Assembly (NCBI GenBank): GCA_023621975.1
Contig: JAMOAC010000307.1
Span: 1 to 5,367 of the forward strand
Direction of reading: 5' to 3'
DNA length: 5,367 nt
Origin: Bacillota bacterium
GTDB taxonomy: Bacteria > Bacillota_A > Clostridia > Acetivibrionales > DUMB01
The position numbers and the translations under genes were made by a program. The notes under the pieces were generated by a model. That model worked only from the letters and a program-made list of their open reading frames with translations. It was not told the origin of the DNA and did not search any database. Every line of letters starts with the position of its first letter. Position 1 is the first letter of the stretch. Positions 1 through 5,058 of the stretch are shown piece after piece.

Positions 1-174
1 CTGGTTAACCTGGTTGGCGGTTGCTTCTATAAGTACGTACTCATTGTCTTTCAACGCTCTTTCCATTGCAGCTTCAATCACATACTCATTTGCGCTGCAT
101 ACGGATAAAATCCCTTTCGGTATTCCCTGTTTCTGCAACTTCACAATTTCTTTCAGCGGATGCTGCCGTTCCAT
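1..174 (-). CDS. gatZ: Tagatose-1,6-bisphosphate aldolase subunit, GatZ/KbaZ type (partial, N-terminus only)
   Basis: Only the first 58 codons are in the window; the gene runs off the left edge. The N-terminus has the typical GatZ/KbaZ opening: HPLKEIVKLQKQGIPKGI, then VCSANEYVIEAAMERAL, then VLIEATANQVNQ. E. coli KbaZ has the very similar VCSAHPLVLEAA and LIEATSNQVDQ. In the enteric pathway GatZ/KbaZ is the partner subunit that activates and stabilises the class II aldolase GatY/KbaY, which splits D-tagatose 1,6-bisphosphate into dihydroxyacetone phosphate and glyceraldehyde 3-phosphate in the cytoplasm. The ATG is preceded by AGGGGGA with a 6-nt spacer, and this site overlaps the stop codon of the dehydrogenase gene upstream. 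Only 11 nt separate the two genes, so they are almost certainly co-transcribed and possibly translationally coupled. No catalytic GatY subunit is visible. The family call is strong; whether the substrate is tagatose bisphosphate is inferred from the GatD-like neighbour. Confidence 0.9.
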   Translation of the reverse strand, partial: MERQHPLKEIVKLQKQGIPKGILSVCSANEYVIEAAMERALKDNEYVLIEATANQVNQ

Positions 175-185
175 GTATCTTCCCC

Positions 186-1232
186 CTATTCATTAATGAG
201 CAAAATTTTGCCCTTTACCGCCCCGGGCACCTTATACATATCAAATGCCTGCTTGATTTCGCTCAATTTAAATTTTTTAAATATTAGCTTGTCGCTGAAT
301 TTCAACTGTCCAGTTGAGAAATAGTAGGCTGTCAGTTCCCATTCTTTTCCGGGAAATGGTGCGCTGTAGGACATCCACGAACCTGTAAGGATAAACTCCT
401 TTCTGTTTATGTTTTCAAAAAGACGTGGAGTAAACACGAGGTCTTTGGTTGGAGTTCCTATAAAACATACTTCTGATTTGTTCCCAGCTATTTCAAAGGC
501 AAGTTTCATAGTAAAATCTACGCCTGCTGTTTCATAAATATACTTAAAACCTCTGCCATTTGTGAGTTCCGTCACAACACTCCTGAAATCAGGATCAAGA
601 GTGTTAATCGTTTCATCAGCACCCAGTTCTTTTGCAAGTTTCAGCCTGTCATTGTCAATATCAAATACAAAAACTCTCCTGGCTCCAAAAATTTTAGCCC
701 ACTGTGCCGTGAAAAGCCCTATTGTGCCGCCGCCTAATATTGCAACATCGTATCCGCCCTTATAATTCAACCGGTTCAGGCCATGCAGAGCCACCGTGGA
801 CGGTTCAAAGAAAGCACCCTGTTCAAACGACACGCAAGGATCAAACTTTACGGCATTTCTCTCGGGCATCTTTACATATTCGGCAAAGCTTCCCTGTATC
901 CTTGAGCCGATGAAAGTATAATTTTTACATAGAGAATAATCGCCTGCCTGGCAGTCAGCGCATTTTAAACAGGGAATAAGCGGAACGCCTGCAACCCTGT
1001 CGCCGGGCTTGACAGATGTAACACCTTCACCGACTTCCACTACTTCACCCGAAAATTCATGCCCAAGCACTATAGGATAATAGTGGGCAGCGTCCCCAAG
1101 CACCCTTGGAACGTCCGAACCGCATATACCCGTAGCTTTTACCTTGACCAGTACCTCACCCTTGCCGATACTGGGATCAGGGTAATCTTCGTATCTCATA
1201 TCGTCCTTTGCATGCAACACACCGGCCTTCAT
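186..1232 (-). CDS. gatD: Zinc-dependent medium-chain dehydrogenase, galactitol-1-phosphate 5-dehydrogenase (GatD) type
   Basis: This 348-residue protein (E. coli GatD has 346) is a medium-chain zinc alcohol dehydrogenase of the sorbitol dehydrogenase group. Catalytic zinc ligands are C37 (in GICGSD), H58-E59 (in LGHEFSG) and probably E143 (in FFEPS). The structural zinc lobe has C88, C91, C94 and C102. The Rossmann motif GGGTIG is at 167-172, and D191 at the end of the next strand suggests NAD rather than NADP. Several stretches are diagnostic of GatD rather than of general polyol dehydrogenases: CGSDVPR, HYYPIVLGHEFSG, VPLIPC, IGSR, ETAGV and GSWMSYSAPFPGKEWE. Known GatD oxidises galactitol 1-phosphate to tagatose 6-phosphate. 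The start is the ATG at 1232 (MKAGVLHA), with GAGGGG 7 nt upstream; another in-frame ATG at 1247 adds five residues but has no properly spaced ribosome binding site. The gene sits between an FGGY kinase (180-nt repeat-rich gap) and gatZ (11 nt). A free hexitol as substrate remains possible. Confidence 0.88.
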   Translation of the reverse strand: MKAGVLHAKDDMRYEDYPDPSIGKGEVLVKVKATGICGSDVPRVLGDAAHYYPIVLGHEFSGEVVEVGEGVTSVKPGDRVAGVPLIPCLKCADCQAGDYSLCKNYTFIGSRIQGSFAEYVKMPERNAVKFDPCVSFEQGAFFEPSTVALHGLNRLNYKGGYDVAILGGGTIGLFTAQWAKIFGARRVFVFDIDNDRLKLAKELGADETINTLDPDFRSVVTELTNGRGFKYIYETAGVDFTMKLAFEIAGNKSEVCFIGTPTKDLVFTPRLFENINRKEFILTGSWMSYSAPFPGKEWELTAYYFSTGQLKFSDKLIFKKFKLSEIKQAFDMYKVPGAVKGKILLINE

Positions 1233-1239
1233 TCTTACA

Positions 1240-1245
1240 CCCCTC
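1240..1245 (-). promoter_or_regulatory. Ribosome binding site deciding the gatD start
   Basis: GAGGGG on the minus strand lies 7 nt before the ATG at 1232. The upstream in-frame ATG at 1247 overlaps this region, and its nearest purine run (AGGA) is about 18 nt away, so the shorter protein is preferred. Confidence 0.75.
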
Positions 1246-1412
1246 ATTCGTTTGTTTGTATTAATTCCTGTTTGTACTTCTATGTCATTTTTGTTTGCTT
1301 GCTCTCCTGTTCATTGTTGTCATTCTTGCCTGTATTCATTCTTGTTTGATCTTTTGTTGATTCTTGTTTGCCCTTCTGCTCATTCTTACTTGTATCCACT
1401 ATTACCTGCTCT
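1246..1412 (-). repeat. Degenerate CAAACAAGAATG repeats in the kinase-gatD spacer
   Basis: The spacer between the kinase stop and the dehydrogenase start is a low-complexity, A/C-rich, C-over-G-biased stretch on the transcribed strand. It is built from degenerate copies of CAAACAAGAATG (plus-strand form CATTCTTGTTTG). Plus-strand copies begin near 1246, 1264, 1286, 1312, 1321, 1337, 1359 and 1381, the best being exact at 1337 and one-base variants at 1359 and 1286. Several intervals are about 22 nt. No promoter, terminator or conserved small protein is apparent. A reading frame stays open through it (K/N/Q/E-rich) in a different frame from the kinase, but it has no ribosome binding site and looks compositional. 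The transcript here would be poorly structured and could act as an intercistronic spacer; that role is inference. Confidence 0.6.
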
Positions 1413-2948
1413 TTATTTGGATTCCTTATCAAGCCCGTCCAATTTTCGCATTGTATCCTTAAGCTTTTCATACAGCTCAAGGTATATTTCATAATACTTC
1501 TCATAAACCTTGTGCTTTTCCATATCCGGCTCATGAACCCTTACTATTTTTACCGTCCTTTCAACCGCCTCCTCAAAGCTTTTATATTGGCCTGTACCCA
1601 CTCCGGCGAGAATTGCGGCTCCCAGGGTGGTTGCAGTATCAGATGAAGGGACTTTGATTACTTTTCCTGTCACATCAGCTTTTATCTGAGTCCACAACCT
1701 GCTGTTGGCAGCTCCTCCCATTGCATTGAGCACATCAACTTTAACGCCGATTTCTTCAGCGGTTTTTAAATTATGTAAAAGTGCGTATGCACAGCCTTCC
1801 AGCACTGACCTGATCATGTGGGCCCTGCCCTTGTCGTAACTCAGGCCGAAAAATACTCCCTTTGCATGCTTATCCCAGATGGGCGACCTTTCGCCTGCCA
1901 TATACGGCAGAAAAATCAATCCGTCTGAGCCCGGGTTAACTTTTTCAGCCTCATCGTCCATAATTTTAAAGGCGCTAATACCAGTCTTTTTTTCCTCTTC
2001 TGATTCGTAACCGCCAAGTTCCTGCTTAAACCACTTTAAGCTGCCTCCGCCTCCTACAGTTCCGCCCTGCAAAAGCCACAAGTTCGGAACAACGTGAAAG
2101 CTCAGGATCAATTTGGGGTGGGCAAGTGCCTCACCTACGCAAATGCTCATACCCCCGGCCTGTCCTCCCTGTTCCTGGGTTTGGCCGACATCAATAACTC
2201 CTGCTCCAAGGGTACCACAACAAGCGTCCAATCCGCCTGCAACTACCGGTGTACCTTTTGCAAGCCCTGTGGCAATGGCTGCATCTTCCGTGACTTCGCC
2301 AACAACTTCATGACAGGCAAAAATGTCCGGCAATTTTTCTCTTGAAATGCCTATTTCATCGCAGAATTCATCTTCCCATACACCCTTCTTCATGTTGAAA
2401 GCGTGCACGCCATACCCTTGGGAAACATCCTGTGTAAAGCGTCCGGTCAGCTTGTAGACTATATAGCTGTTGCTCTGTAAAAACTTATATGTATTCTTGT
2501 AAATGTCAGGCTTGGTCTCCTTGAACCAAAGCATCTTGGGCGTTGAATATGTTGGCTCAAAGGAATTCCCACTTACACCGAATATTTTTTCAAACCCGAT
2601 CCTGTCAACCACATTGCGGCAAATATCAGCGGACCTTGTGTCCATCCATATTGGTGTATTGTAAAGAACGTTCCCTTCTCTGTCTACTGGAATTGCAGAC
2701 CAGCTCTGTCCGTCTACGCCTATTCCTGCAATCTGCTTTGAATCTGCCTTTCCAGAAAGAAATATTTCCTTTGTGGCCTCGCATACCGCATTCCACCATT
2801 CCCGCGGATCCTGCTCTGCCCATCCGGGAGAGGGATAATAAACGGGATAAGGCTTCGTAGATTGAGCAACAACCCTTCCGTCCAGGTCAAATACCGTGAC
2901 CTTGCAAGCGGACGTTCCAATATCAATACCCAGCAATAACTTTTCCAT
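1413..2948 (-). CDS. FGGY-family carbohydrate kinase, xylulokinase-like, substrate uncertain
   Basis: This is a full-length 511-residue FGGY sugar kinase; xylulokinases are usually about 480-510. Two actin-like ATPase lobes are present. The N-terminal lobe has the phosphate loop GIDIGTSACK (7-16), GVDGQSWSA (77-85) and WMDTRS (101-106). The likely catalytic base is D241 in VVAGGLDACCGTLGAG. The C-terminal lobe has GGTVGGGGSLKWF (295-307), FLPYMAGERSPIWD (346-359), RSVLEG (380-385), the adenosine-binding MGGAANSRLW (410-419) and SDTATTLGAAILAG (436-449). FGGY enzymes transfer the ATP gamma-phosphate to a sugar or polyol hydroxyl in the cytoplasm. E. coli XylB has a QMHG segment that contacts xylulose; the equivalent here reads GQSWSA, so xylulose is doubtful. 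As the first gene before gatD and gatZ, the enzyme may phosphorylate galactitol, another hexitol or tagatose (inference). The ATG is preceded by AGGGAGG with 6 nt spacing. Expression should be repressed by the neighbouring LacI-type protein through the operator at 3025-3038. Confidence 0.9.
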   Translation of the reverse strand: MEKLLLGIDIGTSACKVTVFDLDGRVVAQSTKPYPVYYPSPGWAEQDPREWWNAVCEATKEIFLSGKADSKQIAGIGVDGQSWSAIPVDREGNVLYNTPIWMDTRSADICRNVVDRIGFEKIFGVSGNSFEPTYSTPKMLWFKETKPDIYKNTYKFLQSNSYIVYKLTGRFTQDVSQGYGVHAFNMKKGVWEDEFCDEIGISREKLPDIFACHEVVGEVTEDAAIATGLAKGTPVVAGGLDACCGTLGAGVIDVGQTQEQGGQAGGMSICVGEALAHPKLILSFHVVPNLWLLQGGTVGGGGSLKWFKQELGGYESEEEKKTGISAFKIMDDEAEKVNPGSDGLIFLPYMAGERSPIWDKHAKGVFFGLSYDKGRAHMIRSVLEGCAYALLHNLKTAEEIGVKVDVLNAMGGAANSRLWTQIKADVTGKVIKVPSSDTATTLGAAILAGVGTGQYKSFEEAVERTVKIVRVHEPDMEKHKVYEKYYEIYLELYEKLKDTMRKLDGLDKESK

Positions 2949-2954
2949 AATTAA

Positions 2955-2960
2955 CCTCCC
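2955..2960 (-). promoter_or_regulatory. Strong ribosome binding site of the kinase gene
   Basis: GGGAGG on the minus strand, preceded by another A, with a 6-nt TTAATT spacer before the ATG. It confirms the start of the first gene in the operon. Confidence 0.8.
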
Positions 2961-3018
2961 TGATAAAAGAAAAAAGCGAATATTCTTATGGGTTAATCAT
3001 TATGCTCATTAATTATAT

Positions 3019-3048
3019 TTTATCGCTAAACGTTTCGCTTTATGACAA
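3019..3048 (-). promoter_or_regulatory. Candidate sigma-A promoter of the kinase-gatD-gatZ operon
   Basis: On the minus strand a -35 of TTGTCA (3048-3043, 5 of 6 to consensus) is followed, after 18 nt, by a -10 of GATAAA (3024-3019, 4 of 6). The 18-nt spacer contains the whole LacI-type operator, so repressor binding would block polymerase directly. An alternative -10, TATAAT, begins a few bases downstream but would be spaced 25 nt from TTGTCA. Transcription would start near 3012, giving an untranslated leader of about 60 nt. Confidence 0.6.
3025..3038. promoter_or_regulatory. LacI-family operator in the operon promoter
   Basis: GCTAAACGTTTCGC is a near-perfect palindrome around AAACGTTT with a central CpG, the centre into which the hinge-helix leucine of LacI-family proteins inserts. 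The 17-bp block 3024-3040 matches 4116-4132, in front of the repressor gene, at 16 of 17 positions. No other block this similar was noticed in the window. It lies between the -35 and -10. The sequence does not fit the CcpA cre consensus, so the local repressor is the likely ligand. Confidence 0.8.
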
Positions 3049-3061
3049 AAAAATATATAAC

Positions 3062-3075
3062 GTTATTGCAATAAC
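3062..3075. terminator. Palindrome after the repressor gene, possible weak terminator
   Basis: GTTATTGCAATAAC is a perfect 14-bp palindrome 22 nt past the repressor stop. As minus-strand RNA it could fold into a short AU-rich stem, with a run of seven U residues about 8 nt later (3053-3047). The stem is weak and the U-tract is not adjacent, so efficient termination is doubtful. The repressor transcript may partly read into the kinase operon. It could instead be a protein-binding site, since it lies just upstream of the operon promoter. Confidence 0.3.
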
Positions 3076-3076
3076 A

Positions 3077-3112
3077 TGTTTCAACTCCCTGATAGTGTTA
3101 CAACTCCCTGAT
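3077..3112 (-). repeat. 17-bp direct duplication across the repressor stop codon
   Basis: TGTTACAACTCCCTGAT (3096-3112, plus strand) contains the stop and last codons of the repressor gene. It is repeated as TGTTTCAACTCCCTGAT at 3077-3093, 19 bp away, with 16 of 17 identical. In the downstream copy the stop triplet TAA reads AAA. This looks like a tandem duplication of the gene's 3' end. Confidence 0.7.
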
Positions 3113-4108
3113 TGACTCCTGTATCATAAGACTTGTCTTGAGCCTGTACATTGTCGGAAAGTTGCTTTTGTCACCGCTTAATCTTTTTAGCAGTACATTT
3201 GCCACCGTTTCCCCTATTTGCTGCATTGGCTGCACAACTATGGATAATGATGGTTTTACAATCTTTGCCACATGCAGGTTGTCAAACCCTATCAATGACA
3301 ATTCATCCGGTATTTTTATGTTCAACTCATTGATCGCCATTATTGCACCCAGAGTCATCTCGTAATTTGTCACAAATACAGCAGTAGGCCGGTTTTCCAT
3401 ATTAACGAGTTCAATTAATAAATTATAACCGCTCTCCACCTTATAATCGCCGTATTTGACCAGGTTGTAATCCAATTCTATGTTGTAGTCTTCATGCACT
3501 CTTATGTAACCCTTCAGCCTTTCCTGGGCAGTAAAAATATTTTCAGGCCCGCATATGATTCCTATTCTCTTGTGTCCCCTTATTATTAACTGTTCCACTG
3601 CATTGTACGATGCATTGAGATTATCAACAAGAACGGCGTCACAATTCACTTCTTTTATAGATCTGTCAAGCAATACTATGGGTATGTTTTTATCAACAAT
3701 TTTATTTAACTCTTCAGCTTTTGAGTAAAGGGGCATGATTATAATACCGTCAACCATTTTATTTACCAGAAAGTTGAGCTTTTCCCTTTCCAGCTTCTCG
3801 TCTTCCTTGTAGTCGCAAATAATGGTGCTGTAGCCATTCTTTAGAAGAACATCTTCCACATTTGAGATAATACTTGTGCAGAATATATTCTCAAGGTTTG
3901 GTATCAGCACGCCTATTGTCATGGTTTTATTTGTCTTTAAGCCCCTTGCAATTTCATTAACCTTGAAATCCAGCTCTTTTATTGCATTTTCAATAAGGAT
4001 TCTGTTTTTTTCCAGCACATTTCCGCCGTTTAAATATTTTGAAATTGTTGCTATCGAAAGGCCTGTAAGTTTTGCAACATCTTTTATCGTCGCTGCTATT
4101 TTTATCAC
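3098..4108 (-). CDS. LacI-family transcriptional repressor of the sugar operon
   Basis: The product is about 336 residues, the normal length for the family. Numbered from the GTG, the N-terminal helix-turn-helix is TIKDVAKLTGLSIATISKYL (7-26), followed by the hinge NEIARGLKT (51-59), whose leucine normally intercalates at the operator's central CpG. The sugar-binding periplasmic-binding-protein-like domain begins near TIGVLIPNLENIF (64-76). Typical family segments follow: DGIIIMPLY, IPIVLLDR, GHKRIGIICG, ERLKGY, PTAVFVTN and DELSLIGFDN. It probably represses both itself and the divergently spaced but co-oriented kinase-gatD-gatZ operon in the absence of an inducer, possibly a tagatose or galactitol derivative (inference). 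The start is uncertain. The listed GTG has its Shine-Dalgarno directly abutting it, and a stop lies two codons upstream. The ATA at 4099 has ideal spacing and would give the usual MAATIKDVA opening. The family is certain; the ligand is unknown. Confidence 0.92.
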   Translation of the reverse strand: MIKIAATIKDVAKLTGLSIATISKYLNGGNVLEKNRILIENAIKELDFKVNEIARGLKTNKTMTIGVLIPNLENIFCTSIISNVEDVLLKNGYSTIICDYKEDEKLEREKLNFLVNKMVDGIIIMPLYSKAEELNKIVDKNIPIVLLDRSIKEVNCDAVLVDNLNASYNAVEQLIIRGHKRIGIICGPENIFTAQERLKGYIRVHEDYNIELDYNLVKYGDYKVESGYNLLIELVNMENRPTAVFVTNYEMTLGAIMAINELNIKIPDELSLIGFDNLHVAKIVKPSLSIVVQPMQQIGETVANVLLKRLSGDKSNFPTMYRLKTSLMIQESIREL

Positions 4109-4113
4109 TTCCT
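4105..4113 (-). promoter_or_regulatory. Unusual ribosome binding site at the repressor start
   Basis: AGGAAGTGA on the minus strand matches the extended anti-Shine-Dalgarno complement AGGAGGTGA at 8 of 9 positions. It overlaps the GTG annotated as start (4108-4106), which leaves that GTG without spacing. Measured from AGGAAG, the ATA at 4099-4097 is 8 nt away, a normal distance. The site therefore argues for a non-ATG start at ATA or for a mutated or misread ATG. Confidence 0.5.
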
Positions 4114-4116
4114 AAC

Positions 4117-4130
4117 GCTAAACGTTTTGC
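4117..4130. promoter_or_regulatory. LacI-family operator at the repressor's own transcription start
   Basis: GCTAAACGTTTTGC has the same AAACGTTT core as the operon operator and lies just downstream of the repressor's -10, covering the expected first transcribed bases. Binding there would give negative autoregulation by a steric block of initiation or early elongation. It differs from the operon copy by one base across 17. Confidence 0.8.
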
Positions 4131-4138
4131 TTATAATT

Positions 4139-4167
4139 ATTTTAGCAAGTATTAAATTGTATGTCAA
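4139..4167 (-). promoter_or_regulatory. Sigma-A promoter of the repressor gene
   Basis: The minus strand has a perfect -35 TTGACA (4167-4162), a 17-nt spacer, and a -10 TAAAAT (4144-4139, 5 of 6) preceded by TGC, which makes it an extended -10. Transcription should start near 4132, leaving a leader of only about 25-30 nt that contains the operator and the ribosome binding site. Confidence 0.82.
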
Positions 4168-4232
4168 TGATACTCGCCTGGTTAAAAATAATATTTGCAC
4201 GGTATTGACAAGACACGTTATCCATTTCGAAG

Positions 4233-4361
4233 CACGCTGCTTAATTTAGAAGGTATGCATGCTCTTTAATTTCGATAACATGCTTTTTATTTCAAAAACA
4301 TGCTACTTAATTTCGAAAGCATGCTATTTATTGAGAATAGCATGCTACTTATTGAGAATTC
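4233..4361. repeat. Degenerate 20-21 bp tandem repeats (CATGCTACTTAATTTCGAAAG) downstream of the amidase gene
   Basis: At least five units each open with CATGCT and continue with a T/A-rich stretch. They start at 4258 (21 bp), 4279 (20 bp), 4299 (21 bp), 4320 (21 bp) and 4341. A diverged first copy starts at 4233 (CACGCTGCTTAATTTAGAAG). Two sub-types are seen: units at 4258, 4279 and 4299 carry TTTCGAAA-like centres, while those at 4320 and 4341 carry TTATTGAGAAT. The last unit overlaps the stop and final codons of the amidase gene. Both GCATGC and TTTCGAAA are palindromes, so the array alternates two dyad elements. There are no unique spacers, so it is not a CRISPR array. Function unknown. 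Confidence 0.75.
4318..4346. terminator. 11-bp inverted repeat overlapping the amidase stop codon, possible terminator hairpin
   Basis: On the plus strand AGCATGCTATT and AATAGCATGCT flank a 7-nt loop with perfect pairing. The minus-strand RNA would form the same stem, with two bases of the amidase stop codon (TAG, 4347-4345) inside it, followed by only a few U residues. It is formed by two adjacent tandem repeat units and may serve as a weak terminator or mRNA 3'-end stabiliser. The short U-tract keeps confidence low. Confidence 0.35.
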
Positions 4362-5058
4362 TCGAAATTACCACTGCCAGTTCTTCCCGTGTAACAGGTT
4401 TCTGCGGATTGAAGTTCCCTTCTTCGTCGCCGATCATTATACCTTCTTCCTTGACTTTTTTCACGGCATCCTTTGCCCATGGAGATACTTTATCAAAGTC
4501 TTTAAACACTTCACTAACCCCCTTGAATATTCTTTCATAGCAATCTGCAATTTTCCGCAGCTTTATATCCGTATCATAGGCCAACTGCCCATGGTTGCAA
4601 TGCTCCACGATAAATGCATGCCGCAAACCGAAGTTTACACTATGGCGCAAAATACCATAATAATCCTTGCTGGGATCGGTAGTTGACCGTCGAGTGTACA
4701 AGCCTCTAAATCTTGTTCCCAATGCTTTTGCTATTTCCTTTCCCAAATACTCCGCCGGCTCTCTGTCCTCGGGCTTGTTAATACTGTATATCACCATGGT
4801 GCCTTCAGTGCTCTCCGGGTCATCCGGCGGTATCCAGTCCGTGTGCAAGGATATCAACGTGTCACATCCCGCATTTTTGGCACGCCTGACACGTTCAATC
4901 AATGTTATATCCCGGCCGTCTTCACGGGTTATATAGAACCCCTTTTGCTTCAGTAAGAGACCGAGCTTAAGCATTGCATTTCCTTCATAATACCCGTTGG
5001 GACCAGCATTGGCTCCTTCGTAGTGGCCTGGGTCAAACCCCACTTTTCCCCAATTCAC
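4345..5058 (-). CDS. N-acetylmuramoyl-L-alanine amidase (Amidase_3 type) with a C-terminal SLH motif
   Basis: The 237-residue product is a zinc amidase that cleaves the bond between N-acetylmuramic acid and the L-alanine of peptidoglycan stem peptides. Numbered from the GTG, the zinc ligands are H12 (in FDPGHYEG), E25 (in GYYEGNAM) and H72 (in ISLHTDW); the catalytic glutamate is E152 (in FIVEHCNHG). The last 45 residues (193-237) form one S-layer homology motif: SPWAKDAVKKVKEEGIMIGD, then the signature FNP..PVTREELAVVISRIL. SLH motifs usually bind secondary cell-wall polymers. The GTG at 5058 is preferred because AAGGTGG lies 9 nt upstream. An in-frame ATG at 5079 would add MVRWCLS but has only a weak site. 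Neither start gives a signal peptide or membrane segment, so export is unexplained: a phage-lysin or sporulation-type autolysin is possible. The neighbours share no obvious function with it. Confidence 0.9.
   Translation of the reverse strand: MNWGKVGFDPGHYEGANAGPNGYYEGNAMLKLGLLLKQKGFYITREDGRDITLIERVRRAKNAGCDTLISLHTDWIPPDDPESTEGTMVIYSINKPEDREPAEYLGKEIAKALGTRFRGLYTRRSTTDPSKDYYGILRHSVNFGLRHAFIVEHCNHGQLAYDTDIKLRKIADCYERIFKGVSEVFKDFDKVSPWAKDAVKKVKEEGIMIGDEEGNFNPQKPVTREELAVVISRILNK

Noticed and set aside
1280..1534. Minus-strand 84-codon frame rich in K, N, Q and E running from the kinase 3' end through the spacer
   Set aside because: It overlaps the kinase in another frame, has no ribosome binding site, and its composition follows from the A/C-rich repeats. 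A frameshifted kinase tail is unlikely because the kinase already ends at a normal family length.
2094..2345. Plus-strand frames opposite the kinase (83 and 66 codons)
   Set aside because: Antisense to a well-conserved FGGY kinase domain, without ribosome binding sites or recognisable protein features.
3025..3038. CcpA catabolite-repression (cre) site
   Set aside because: When the central CG is aligned, the outer TG and CA positions of the cre consensus do not match, whereas the site is nearly identical to the one in front of the local repressor gene.
4205..4210. Plus-strand TTGACA as part of a plus-strand promoter
   Set aside because: No -10-like hexamer lies 16-19 nt downstream and no plus-strand gene follows.
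4233..4361. CRISPR array
   Set aside because: Units are contiguous and degenerate at 20-21 bp, with no unique spacers and no cas genes nearby.
4259..4686. Two plus-strand frames (93 and 128 codons) starting in the tandem repeats
   Set aside because: They are antisense shadows of the amidase gene; their Leu/Ile/Tyr-rich starts are translations of the repeat units.
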